From assembly GCA_963796705.1 (NCBI GenBank), contig CAWCMK010000004.1, positions 806,001 to 870,000 on the forward strand: 64,000 nt of DNA. Reading direction: 5' to 3'. Shown one piece after another: positions 1 to 7,193 of this stretch. Positions within the stretch are counted from its first letter, which is position 1. The number at the start of each line of letters is the position of its first letter. The notes under the pieces were generated by a model. That model searched no databases. It was not told the DNA's origin and saw nothing but the letters and a program-made list of their open reading frames with translations. The DNA comes from VRUE01 sp963796705. Its GTDB lineage: Bacteria; Actinomycetota; Thermoleophilia; Solirubrobacterales; 70-9. A program made the position numbers and the translations under genes.

Positions 1-249
1 CGCCTCCGCGGAGTCCTCGTAGGCGCTGACCGCGTAGCCCTCCTTTCTTGCGAGCGCCAGAAACCAGAGCATGTGACAGCTGGAGAGCGCCGCTGCCATC
101 AGTTGCTCGGGTCTTGACTTCGTCGTATCGCCGCCGAACTCCGGCGCCGAGGAGACGAGCAAGACCTGGTCGGCCAGCTCGACACGGTGGGCGCGGCGAT
201 CCTCCCCGCCTTCCCAGACGACCTGCGCATGATGTCGGCTGACCGCCAT
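1..249 (-). CDS. OsmC-family peroxiredoxin-like protein (partial, C-terminus outside window)
   Basis: Only the first 83 codons are present; the gene runs off the left edge. The translation starts MAVSRHHAQVVWEGG and contains the OsmC/Ohr-type segment PEQLMAAALSSCH with the peroxidatic-type cysteine at residue 58. OsmC proteins reduce organic or fatty-acid hydroperoxides, which fits a neighbour of acyl-CoA dehydrogenases. The ATG (247-249) shares one base with the TGA of the upstream BKACE gene (TGATG), so it is the last visible gene of a translationally coupled leftward operon. The second cysteine and the dimer domain lie outside the window, so OsmC versus Ohr cannot be decided. Confidence 0.82.
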   Translation of the reverse strand, partial: MAVSRHHAQVVWEGGEDRRAHRVELADQVLLVSSAPEFGGDTTKSRPEQLMAAALSSCHMLWFLALARKEGYAVSAYEDSAEA

Positions 250-1136
250 CAGGCCTCGGTGCGGCCCGGCACACCGAGCAGCTCCCGTGCCTCGGCGACC
301 GTCGCGGCATGGCGGCCGACGTCCTCGGCCATCTGACGCGCCTTGGTGATCAGCTCGCCGTTGGACCTGCACATCTCGCCATTTGGCAGGTAGAGGTTGT
401 CCTCGACGCCGGCCCGCACGTTGCCACCGAGTACCAGCGCCGCGCCGAGCAGCTTCCACTGCTCGCGCGAGATGCCGATCACCTGCCATTGGTTCGGGCC
501 CTCGGGCCCGCCTGGGATCTGGTCCGACATGACGCCGACGTTACGGGGGGTCGGGCGGATGCCGCCGGTCACCCCCATCACCAACGAGATCTGCAGCGGC
601 GGCTCCAGCAGGCCCATGTCGATCAGGGGATCGAGGTTGGCGACGTGGCCGGCGTCGAAGCACTCGTGCTCTGGCTTGATCCCGAGACTCTTCATCTCCG
701 TGAGGAACTCGATGATCGTGTCGAAGCTGTTCTCAAAGACGGCCTTAAAGACGAAGTCCTTGCGCCTTTGCGAGTACTTCGCGTAGTTCATCGAGCTCAT
801 GTTGAGCGCCGCCACATCTGGCCTCAGCTCGCGCAGGTAAAGGAGCCGCTTCTCGAGAGGGATGCCGATCGCCCCGGTCGAGTAGTTGACGATCACATCG
901 TCGACCTCGGCCCGAATCGCCTCGGTGATCGCGCGAAAGTCCTCGACCTCATAGGACGGCGTGCCGTCAGGCTTGCGGGCGTGGATGTGGATCTGCGACG
1001 CGCCCTCCTCGACCGCGCGCCGTGCCTCCGCCGCGTACTCCTCTGGCGTGTAGGGGATCGCCGGGCACTGATCGCGGTTGGCGATCACCCCGCTGATCGA
1101 GCAGCTGATGATCACCGCGTCCTCGTAGCGGCTCAC
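249..1136 (-). CDS. BKACE family beta-keto acid cleavage enzyme (DUF849)
   Basis: 295 aa, the usual length of the 3-keto-5-aminohexanoate cleavage enzyme (Kce)/BKACE family, a TIM-barrel metal enzyme that condenses a beta-keto acid with acetyl-CoA and releases acetoacetate plus a new acyl-CoA. The two metal-binding histidines are in IHIHAR (H50, H52), and the conserved C-terminal block GNVRAGVEDN begins near residue 238. The start is GTG at 1134-1136, overlapping the stop of a 32-codon micro-ORF by GTGA. The substrate cannot be read from sequence: BKACEs act on many beta-keto acids, and the flanking carboxylase, hydratase and dehydrogenases suggest an acyl-CoA or branched-chain acid rather than lysine fermentation. 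Confidence 0.9.
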   Translation of the reverse strand: MSRYEDAVIISCSISGVIANRDQCPAIPYTPEEYAAEARRAVEEGASQIHIHARKPDGTPSYEVEDFRAITEAIRAEVDDVIVNYSTGAIGIPLEKRLLYLRELRPDVAALNMSSMNYAKYSQRRKDFVFKAVFENSFDTIIEFLTEMKSLGIKPEHECFDAGHVANLDPLIDMGLLEPPLQISLVMGVTGGIRPTPRNVGVMSDQIPGGPEGPNQWQVIGISREQWKLLGAALVLGGNVRAGVEDNLYLPNGEMCRSNGELITKARQMAEDVGRHAATVAEARELLGVPGRTEA

Positions 1137-1231
1137 GAGACCTCTCCCTTCGGCTGCTGCAACACCCCGGGTGGGGGCGTCTTGGCTGTGAAGAGGGGGG
1201 CCGAGCGCCCGAAGGTGAAGCGGCCATTCAT
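1133..1231 (-). CDS. Candidate 32-aa bridging micro-ORF
   Basis: The 91-nt gap between the carboxyltransferase and BKACE genes is exactly filled by a 33-codon frame. Its ATG (1229-1231) overlaps the upstream TGA as ATGA, and its TGA (1133-1135) overlaps the BKACE GTG as GTGA. The product begins MNGRFTFGRSAPLFTAK and ends KGEVS; it has no recognisable domain or membrane segment. It could be a real microprotein, a translated linker that carries ribosomes to BKACE, or chance in GC-rich DNA. A second frame of identical length sits in the opposite arm of the locus (5370-5468). Confidence 0.35.
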   Translation of the reverse strand: MNGRFTFGRSAPLFTAKTPPPGVLQQPKGEVS

Positions 1232-2835
1232 ACCGGCATCACCCCGTGCCGTTTGCGCGGCTTCTCAACGTGCTTGGTGACGGCCATGCGCAGCGCCCGG
1301 ATGATCGTTGGGCGGGTCTCTCGCGGGTCGATGATTTCATCGATCACCGCGTTGCCGGCGGCAATATAGGGATCGATCCGCTCGCGCACCGCGTCAAGCA
1401 TCGCCTCGCGAGCCGCCTCCGGGTCCTCGGCAGCCTCGATCGCCGAGCGGCCGATGATTTCGACCGCCCCCTCGGCGCCCATCACCGAGATCTCGGCACC
1501 CGGCCAGGCGACGATCAGGTCCGGCTCGTAGGCCTTGCCGCACATCACGTAGTAACCGGCGCCGTAGGCCTTGCGGATGACGACCGTCACCTTCGGCACG
1601 GTCGCGCGGCTAACCGCGTAGAGCAACTTGGCGCCGTGACGAATGATCCCGGCCTGCTCGACCTTCGAGCCGACCATGAAGCCGGGGATATCCTGGAGGA
1701 AGACGAGCGGGATGTTGAACGCGTCGCAGAGGTTGATGAAGCGCGCCGCCTTATCAGAGGAGTCGTTGTCAAGGACCCCGGCTAGGTGTTTGGGCTGGTT
1801 GGCGACAATGCCGACCGGTTGCCCCCCGAAGCGTGCAAGGCAGGTGATGACACTGCGGGCGAATTTCGGCTTCAGGTCAAACCACGCGCCGTCGTCGACG
1901 ATCTCGGTGATCACCTCGTACATGTCGTAGGGCTTTCGGTTGGAGTCCGGGACGATCTCCATCAACCGCTCCGACATCCGCTCATCGAGATCGGTCGGCT
2001 CACGCAGGGGCGGCCTCTCTTCCCAGCTCGCGGGGAAGTAGGAGAGGTAGGACCTGATCGCGGCGATGCACTCCTCGTCATCGGCAACCTCGAGGTCTCC
2101 AACTCCCGATTTGCGGCAGTGAATCTTGGCGCCGCCGAGCTCCTCCATCGAGATGTCCTCGCCGGTCACCGCCTTGGTCAGGTGCGGTCCGGCCAGCGCC
2201 ATCGCTCCCTGACCGGAGACCATTGGCACGAAGTCGGCCAGCGCCGGGATGTAGGCGGTCCCCGCCGCGCAGGGACCCATCATCGCCGCAACCATCGGGA
2301 TCACCCCCGACATTTCGACCTCCTCGCGGAAGAGGTGCCCCGAGCCGGCGAACAGCGACCCGGTCGCCTCCTGAATGCGGGCCCCGGCGGAGTCGAGCAG
2401 CCAGATGAACGGCATCCGCTTGCTGAGCGCCGTCTCTCGCAGGCGGCTGACCTTGAGCTCACCGGTCATCCCCATCGAACCGGCCATCACCGTGAAGTCG
2501 TAGGCGGCGATGCAACAGGGACGGCCGTCAACATCGCCCCAGCCGGTGATCACCCCGTCGGCGGGAGCCTCCACCCCATCCATCGCCCGCTGGCTGAAGT
2601 GCGGTCGCCCGTGCAACCCCATCTCGACAAATGTGCCCTCATCGACCAGCAGCTCGATGCGCTCGCGGGCGGTCAGCTTGCCGCGCCCGTGCTGTTTGTC
2701 AATCTTCTCCTCGCCGCCACCGAGCCTCGCCTTCTCGCGGCGCTCGTGCAGTTGCTCGGTGAGCGCCTCCAGCGGCGCCGCCCCCGGAAGCAGGTGGGAA
2801 TCCTCCGCCCCGGTACTTTGCTCCTCGGTCGCCAC
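1228..2835 (-). CDS. Acyl-CoA carboxylase, carboxyltransferase (beta) subunit
   Basis: 535 aa. Two crotonase-type carboxyltransferase halves move CO2 from carboxybiotin to an acyl-CoA. Visible family signatures are KLTARERIELLVDEGTF near the N-terminus, DSAGARIQE, the oxyanion-type SGQGAMALAGP and the C-terminal KRHGVMPV, which resembles the propionyl/methylcrotonyl-CoA carboxylase tail. I chose GTG 2833-2835 because it overlaps the hydratase stop (TAGTG) and sits just before the conserved N-terminus; the longer frame upstream is antisense-like noise over the hydratase. No biotin carboxylase subunit is in the window; a stand-alone biotinyl carrier lies at 30808. With a hydratase and LCAD/IVD-type dehydrogenases nearby, a methylcrotonyl-CoA-like role is possible but unproven. 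Confidence 0.88.
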   Translation of the reverse strand: MATEEQSTGAEDSHLLPGAAPLEALTEQLHERREKARLGGGEEKIDKQHGRGKLTARERIELLVDEGTFVEMGLHGRPHFSQRAMDGVEAPADGVITGWGDVDGRPCCIAAYDFTVMAGSMGMTGELKVSRLRETALSKRMPFIWLLDSAGARIQEATGSLFAGSGHLFREEVEMSGVIPMVAAMMGPCAAGTAYIPALADFVPMVSGQGAMALAGPHLTKAVTGEDISMEELGGAKIHCRKSGVGDLEVADDEECIAAIRSYLSYFPASWEERPPLREPTDLDERMSERLMEIVPDSNRKPYDMYEVITEIVDDGAWFDLKPKFARSVITCLARFGGQPVGIVANQPKHLAGVLDNDSSDKAARFINLCDAFNIPLVFLQDIPGFMVGSKVEQAGIIRHGAKLLYAVSRATVPKVTVVIRKAYGAGYYVMCGKAYEPDLIVAWPGAEISVMGAEGAVEIIGRSAIEAAEDPEAAREAMLDAVRERIDPYIAAGNAVIDEIIDPRETRPTIIRALRMAVTKHVEKPRKRHGVMPV

Positions 2836-3617
2836 TAGCGTCCTTTCCACTGCGGTTCGCGTTTCTCGAAGAAGGCGGTGACACCCTCGACGATGTCCTC
2901 GGTCGAGAAGGTCAGCGACAGCTGCGATCGCAGGAACTCGAGGGCATCGTCGAGTGCCATGTCCTGCTGGCGATACATCGCGTCGTGTCCGAGCCGCATC
3001 AGGACCGGGCTCTTGGAGGCCAGCTTGGCGGCCCAATCGGCGACCGCCACGTCGAACTCCTCGGCGGCAACGACCTTGTTGGCGAGCCCGTAGCGCACCG
3101 CCTCCTCGGCGCTCAGCCGCTCGCCCAGCAGCATCATCTCGTTGACCTTCTTGCGCGGCACGTTGCGGTAGATGATCGACATGATCATGTAGGGGAAGGC
3201 GCCGACGTTTATCTCCGGCGTGCCGAAGGTGGCACCCTGCTTGGCGATCACCAGGTCACAGGAGAGCGCCAGGCCCATACCGCCCGCGAGGACGTGCCCG
3301 TTCGCCGCGCAGAGTGAGGGCTTGCCGAGCGCCGGCATCAGCCGGAAGAACTCCAGGAACAGGTCGGAGGCAAAGTGTTTGGCGACGAGCGGCACCTCGG
3401 CCGCGAAGCCGCCCAGATCAGCGCCCGCGCAGAAGGCCTTATCGCCAGCCCCGGTGAGGACGACCGCGCGCACCTCGGCGGCCACCTTCGCCGCCCCCAT
3501 CGCGTCGACCAGCTCGGCCAGCATCTGGGCGGAGAGCATGTTGCGCTTCTCGGGGTTGTTGAGCGTGACGGTCGCGATCCCGTCGGCGACCTCGTAGGTG
3601 ACGAGCTCATAGGCCAT
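2835..3617 (-). CDS. Enoyl-CoA hydratase/isomerase family protein
   Basis: 260 aa crotonase fold, first gene of the leftward operon. It hydrates or isomerises an enoyl-CoA. Oxyanion-hole segments are CAGADLGGF and NGHVLAGGMGLALSCD. Both acidic residues used by true hydratases appear to be present (the Glu in GTPEI and the Glu in VNEMM), so a hydratase is more likely than an isomerase or decarboxylase. Its stop overlaps the GTG of the carboxyltransferase gene by one base. Hydratase plus carboxylase plus dehydrogenases is the gene set of leucine/isovalerate-type catabolism (methylglutaconyl-CoA hydratase), but the substrate is an inference. Confidence 0.88.
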   Translation of the reverse strand: MAYELVTYEVADGIATVTLNNPEKRNMLSAQMLAELVDAMGAAKVAAEVRAVVLTGAGDKAFCAGADLGGFAAEVPLVAKHFASDLFLEFFRLMPALGKPSLCAANGHVLAGGMGLALSCDLVIAKQGATFGTPEINVGAFPYMIMSIIYRNVPRKKVNEMMLLGERLSAEEAVRYGLANKVVAAEEFDVAVADWAAKLASKSPVLMRLGHDAMYRQQDMALDDALEFLRSQLSLTFSTEDIVEGVTAFFEKREPQWKGR

Positions 3618-3626
3618 CGGGCCGGC

Positions 3627-3632
3627 ACGATA
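3627..3632 (-). promoter_or_regulatory. -10 element of the hydratase operon (leaderless type)
   Basis: TATCGT ends 9 nt before the ATG at 3617, with no Shine-Dalgarno sequence between. Transcription would start 0-3 nt before the start codon. Confidence 0.45.
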
Positions 3633-3647
3633 GCCGACCGGCTTGAA

Positions 3648-3663
3648 AGTAGGAAGTGCTACT
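3648..3663. promoter_or_regulatory. Candidate operator between the divergent acyl-CoA operons
   Basis: AGTAG-N6-CTACT is an inverted repeat in the 113-nt divergent gap, placed to control both the leftward hydratase operon and the rightward dehydrogenase operon. Short spaced palindromes of this kind are typical of TetR or FadR-type acyl-CoA regulators. No regulator gene is adjacent. Confidence 0.35.
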
Positions 3664-3730
3664 GTCCACCCGCCTGATCCTGGGCGGCCCGTTCCGGCGC
3701 CGCGAAACTCGCGAACTAGGAGAGAGACCT

Positions 3731-4951
3731 GTGGCGACCGCGACCACCAACGGCGGCTCGACCGTGATCAAGCCCGACCACGGGGCAGAGCGCAAGCACA
3801 TGATCTTCACGCAGGAGCACGAAGACCTGCGCGAGTCGGTGCAGTCCTGGGTTGAAAAAGAGCTCTGGCCGCACCGCAACGAGTGGGAGGAGACGACCTG
3901 GCCGAGCTCGGTGATGAAGCGCGCCGGTGAGCTCGGTTTCCTCGGACTCTGCTTCCCTGAGGAGTACGGCGGGCAGGGAGGCGATTACTACTACTCGCTG
4001 GTCCGCGCCGAGTGCATGAGCTACTCGGGCTCCGGGGGTCTCAACATGGGCTTCGTCGTCCACACCGACATGGTCCTGCCGCCAATCGAGATGCTTGGCA
4101 CCGAGGACCTCAAGAAGCGCTACCTGCCGCCCGCGATCGCCGGCAAGAAGATCGGCTGCCTGGGAATCACCGAGCCCGAGGTCGGCTCCGACGTTGCCAA
4201 CATCCGCACCAAGGCGGTCCGTGAGGGCGATGAGTTCGTCGTCAGCGGCTCGAAGATGTTCATCACCAACGGGGCGCGGGCCGACTTCATCGTGCTCGTC
4301 GTCAAGACCGACCCCGAGAAATCGCATGATGGGATCAGCCTGCTGGTCGTCGACCTGCGCGACGATAACGGCGACCCGGTGCCCGGCTTCAGCGTTTCTC
4401 GCAAGCTCGAGAAGATGGGCATGCACGCCTCCGACACCGCCGAACTGGCCTTCGACGAAGTTCGGGTGCCGGTCGAGAATCTGCTCGGCGAGGAAGGCAA
4501 GGGCTTCTACCACATTTCCTGGGAGCTGCAGAGCGAGCGGATGGTCGCCTGTGCGGGAGCGGTCGCCGGCGCGCAGCGGATGTTCGAGCGCACCCTCGAA
4601 TACGCGAAGGAGCGGCAGGCCTTCGGCCGCCCGATCGGAAACTTCCAGGTGATCCGCCATAAGTTCGCCGAGATGGCGACCAAGATCGAGGCGGCGCGCC
4701 AGTTCACTTACGCGACAGCCTGGCGCTACGCCAACGGCGAGTACCCGGTGCGGGAGATCTCCGAGTGCAAGCTCTACACCTCACGGATCGCCTGCGAGGT
4801 GGCCGACGAGTGCATCCAGATCCACGGCGGCTACGGATACATGAAGGAGTACGAGATCGAGCGGGCCTACCGCGACGTTCGCCTCAACCGGATCGGCGCC
4901 GGCACCGACGAGATCATGCTCGAGGTGATCGGGCGCAGCTACGGGATCTGA
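3731..4951 (+). CDS. Acyl-CoA dehydrogenase (LCAD/isovaleryl type)
   Basis: 406 aa FAD flavoprotein oxidising an acyl-CoA to its 2,3-enoyl-CoA with electrons to ETF. Signatures: GITEPEVGSDVANI (FAD/substrate loop), FITNGARAD, QAFGRPIGNFQ and DECIQIHGGYGYMKEYEIER. The MCAD-type catalytic Glu position is Ala (IGAGTDEI), while a Glu is present in LQSERM, the arrangement of LCAD and isovaleryl-CoA dehydrogenases. I chose GTG 3731 because AGGAGAG (3718-3724) lies at SD distance; the frame extends 25 codons further upstream without family similarity. Its TGA overlaps a CTG that probably starts the next gene. Confidence 0.92.
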   Translation: MATATTNGGSTVIKPDHGAERKHMIFTQEHEDLRESVQSWVEKELWPHRNEWEETTWPSSVMKRAGELGFLGLCFPEEYGGQGGDYYYSLVRAECMSYSGSGGLNMGFVVHTDMVLPPIEMLGTEDLKKRYLPPAIAGKKIGCLGITEPEVGSDVANIRTKAVREGDEFVVSGSKMFITNGARADFIVLVVKTDPEKSHDGISLLVVDLRDDNGDPVPGFSVSRKLEKMGMHASDTAELAFDEVRVPVENLLGEEGKGFYHISWELQSERMVACAGAVAGAQRMFERTLEYAKERQAFGRPIGNFQVIRHKFAEMATKIEAARQFTYATAWRYANGEYPVREISECKLYTSRIACEVADECIQIHGGYGYMKEYEIERAYRDVRLNRIGAGTDEIMLEVIGRSYGI

Positions 4952-5373
4952 GTCACCTGGATCACATCCGGTCGTATTACGAGTCGCTCAACACGGGCGA
5001 CGCTGAGGCGGTGGCGGCGCATTTCACCGACGACGCCGTCCACTACTACACGCGTCTTGGCCCGCACGAGGGGGCTGCGACGATCGGCGCCTACGCGGCA
5101 TGGGCGGTTCAGCACATCGAGGGCCGCTGGCACCTCGAGAACGCGATCGGCCAGGGTGATCAGGTTGCGATCGAGTGGACGATGACCTGGCGCCAGCCCG
5201 AGACCGGGGAGTCGCGACTTGACCGTGGCACCGAGTGGTTTGTGATGCGCGATGGCAAGATCGCCGAGGTCCGTGCCTACCACCACGGCGGTGCGAAGAA
5301 CCCGCAGGGGGACCTGCTCGGCTTCGACCACGCAGGCCGCGGCCACACGATGCTCGAGGGTAAGCGAGGATGA
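4948..5373 (+). CDS. SnoaL/NTF2-like protein, apparently CTG-initiated
   Basis: 141 aa, cone-shaped NTF2/SnoaL fold: helix IRSYYESLNTGDAEAVAAHF followed by DDAVHYY and a late WFVMRDGKIAEVRAY strand, the usual family pattern. It has no ATG, GTG or TTG that would preserve helix 1. CTG 4948-4950 overlaps the dehydrogenase stop as CTGA and gives a natural N-terminus MSHLDHIRSYYES; a second CTG is at 4957. Its own TGA overlaps the ATG of a micro-ORF (ATGA). Role unknown: a ligand-binding, isomerase or hydratase-like accessory of the acyl-CoA pathway is plausible. Confidence 0.8.
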   Translation: MSHLDHIRSYYESLNTGDAEAVAAHFTDDAVHYYTRLGPHEGAATIGAYAAWAVQHIEGRWHLENAIGQGDQVAIEWTMTWRQPETGESRLDRGTEWFVMRDGKIAEVRAYHHGGAKNPQGDLLGFDHAGRGHTMLEGKRG

Positions 5374-5468
5374 TCGCAATTACAGCCGCGGTGATGCCCA
5401 GTGCGATTGAGTTCCAGGGCCGGGACGTCAATCCGCGCAGATCGCGCCGGCCCCCGTCGACGCGATGA
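5370..5468 (+). CDS. Candidate 32-aa bridging micro-ORF
   Basis: A 33-codon frame exactly fills the gap between the NTF2-like gene and the second dehydrogenase, with ATGA overlaps at both ends (ATG 5370-5372 over TGA 5371-5373; TGA 5466-5468 over ATG 5465-5467). The product begins MIAITAAVMPSAIEFQGRD and ends in an Arg/Pro-rich tail. No domain is recognised. It has the same length and junction style as the frame at 1133-1231 but no clear sequence similarity to it. Confidence 0.35.
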   Translation: MIAITAAVMPSAIEFQGRDVNPRRSRRPPSTR

Positions 5469-6643
5469 CAGTCGTCAAAGACACCGGAACGCGCGCGATC
5501 CTTCCCCCCTTTGGCGAGGAGCATGAGGAGCTGCGCGCGACCGTCCGCCGCTTCGTCTCCAGGGAGATCGCTCCGCACGTCGCCGAGTGGGAGGAGGCCC
5601 GCCAATTCCCGCGTGAGCTGTTCAATCGCTGCGCCGCGCTCGGTTTCCTCGGACTGAAGTTCCCGGAGGAGCTCGGCGGCCAGGGCGGCACGCACCTGCA
5701 CGACGCGGTCTGGGTCGAGGAGCTGGCACGTTCGGGCGGCTCGGGAGGAGTTGCCGCCGGGCTCAATGCCCACGCCTCGATCGCGATGCCGCCGATCTTC
5801 AATTTCGGCACCGAGGAGCAGAAGCGGCGCTGGCTCGTGCCGGGAATCGCTGGGGAGAAGGTCGGAGCGCTGGGGATAACAGAGCCCGGCGCCGGTTCTG
5901 ATGTCGCCGGGATCTCGACCATCGCCGAGCGGGTCGGCGATGGCTATCTGGTCAACGGCGCCAAGACCTTCATCACCAACGGGGTGCGGGCCGACTTCCT
6001 GGTCTGCGCCTGCAAGACGACCAGGGAGGGAGGCCATCATGGGATCTCCTTCCTCGTGCTGGAGCGCGAGATGCCCGGTTACACGGTCTCGGCCAAGCTC
6101 GAGAAGCTCGGCTGGCACTCCTCCGACACCGGTGAGCTGTCCTTCACCGACGTCGAGGTCCCAGCCGAGAACCTGCTCGGCGAGGAGAACGGGGGCTTTC
6201 GATTGATCATGGCCAACTTCGCCTGGGAGCGGCTGCTGATGGCGATCGGGGCGCTCGGTGCGATGCAGCGGCTGATCGAGTCAACGGTCTCCTACGCCAA
6301 GCAGCGCCAGGCCTTCGGCCGCCCGATCGGGAACTTCCAGGTGATCCGCCACAAGGTGGCCGAGATGGCCGTCCAGATGGAGGCAGCCAAAGCGATCACC
6401 TACAACGCGCTGCGGCTCTTCGACGAGGGTCGGGATTGCATCAAGGAGGTGACCATGGCCAAGCTCCTCACCCAGCGCGGCGTTCTCGAGATAGCCGACG
6501 AGTGCCTTCAGGTCCACGGCGGCTACGGCTACATGCGCGAGTACGGCGTCGAGCGCGCCGTCCGTGACGCCCGCCTCGGCCCGATAGGCGGCGGCACCGA
6601 CGAGATCATGAAGGAGATCCTCGGCAGACAGCTGGGGCTGTAG
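5465..6643 (+). CDS. Acyl-CoA dehydrogenase (LCAD type)
   Basis: 392 aa, paralogue of the product of 3731-4951 with the same block order (GITEPGAGSDVAGI, FITNGVRADF, QAFGRPIGNFQ, DECLQVHGGYGYMREYGVER). The C-terminus IGGGTDEIMKEILGRQLGL closely resembles long-chain acyl-CoA dehydrogenases. The MCAD-type catalytic Glu is Gly, and the candidate base is the Glu in AWERLLM. Last gene of the rightward operon. The two paralogues could act on different chain lengths or form a heteromer; the sequence does not decide. Downstream lies recombinase debris. Confidence 0.92.
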   Translation: MTVVKDTGTRAILPPFGEEHEELRATVRRFVSREIAPHVAEWEEARQFPRELFNRCAALGFLGLKFPEELGGQGGTHLHDAVWVEELARSGGSGGVAAGLNAHASIAMPPIFNFGTEEQKRRWLVPGIAGEKVGALGITEPGAGSDVAGISTIAERVGDGYLVNGAKTFITNGVRADFLVCACKTTREGGHHGISFLVLEREMPGYTVSAKLEKLGWHSSDTGELSFTDVEVPAENLLGEENGGFRLIMANFAWERLLMAIGALGAMQRLIESTVSYAKQRQAFGRPIGNFQVIRHKVAEMAVQMEAAKAITYNALRLFDEGRDCIKEVTMAKLLTQRGVLEIADECLQVHGGYGYMREYGVERAVRDARLGPIGGGTDEIMKEILGRQLGL

Positions 6644-6649
6644 CTATTT

Positions 6650-6960
6650 TGCAGGGCTTTCCTGCTCGGGTACACCAGCTTTGGCGCCAGACGGACACGA
6701 TTCGGAGACAGCTGGCGAGCACGCCAGATCTGATCCTCGGCGCTGATCCGCTCAGCACCCCGCCGCTCGACGAAGACGTGCGCATAAACGTCGAGGGTCA
6801 TCGTCGGAGAGCAGCCGGCTTGGCGAGCCAGGTCGGGAACGCTTCTGCCTTCGTCTATCAGCAGCGAAACGAAGCTGTGGCGCAGATCGTAGGGGCGCAC
6901 ACCGACAAGCACCGGGACGCCTGGAAACCGGCATGCCAGAGAGCCCAAGGAAAGCCGCAC
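6650..6960 (-). pseudogene. Tyrosine recombinase (phage integrase) C-terminal remnant
   Basis: Only the catalytic C-terminal part is readable: GVRPYDLRHSFVSLLIDEG (Arg of the HxxR box) then TMTLDVYAHVF with the nucleophile Tyr, ending AERISAEDQIWRAR and a YPSRKA tail. About two thirds of a normal integrase (N-terminal SAM-like domain, first catalytic Arg) is missing and no start codon or RBS fits, so it is a decayed gene. It sits tail to tail with the second acyl-CoA dehydrogenase. Confidence 0.75.
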
Positions 6961-7073
6961 TCCCGAAGACGCTCGACGTCATCGCGCCGGGCCTGCGCGA
7001 TCTGATCCTCGGCAGACACGCGCTCGGCGATGTCGAACTCGACAACGGACGAGTCGACGGATCGCAGATCCAT
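6961..7073 (-). pseudogene. Second integrase 3'-end remnant
   Basis: Upstream of the first remnant another frame reads SSVVEFDIAERVSAEDQIAQAR, matching the AERISAEDQIWRAR end of the neighbouring remnant. The two share an identical 15-nt stretch (6727-6741 and 6999-7013 on the plus strand, 272 nt apart). This looks like the 3' end of a second related recombinase or a partial duplication; frames change between the two. Confidence 0.5.
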
Positions 7074-7193
7074 TTCTGATGCAGAATTGCGCTCGACGAA
7101 CGCGATTTGGGCCGGCAGGCCGCTTTGAACCGTGGGTTTCGTAGTCCGACGCTCACCTGAGGGCCAGGCGGCGGCCGGTGACCGCTGCGCGCC
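7074..7193. other. Non-coding stretch after the integrase debris
   Basis: No gene, clear terminator or repeat is visible between the recombinase remnant and the stop of the beta-helix gene. Together with 6644-7073 it forms a 550-nt stretch without an intact gene. Confidence 0.5.

Noticed and set aside
309..1280. Long open frame antisense to the BKACE gene
   Set aside because: It mirrors the coding frame of a clear enzyme, has no domain and arises from GC-rich third positions; the same holds for long antisense frames at 1786-2838, 3716-4660, 5024-6118, 7413-9008 and 54724-56088.
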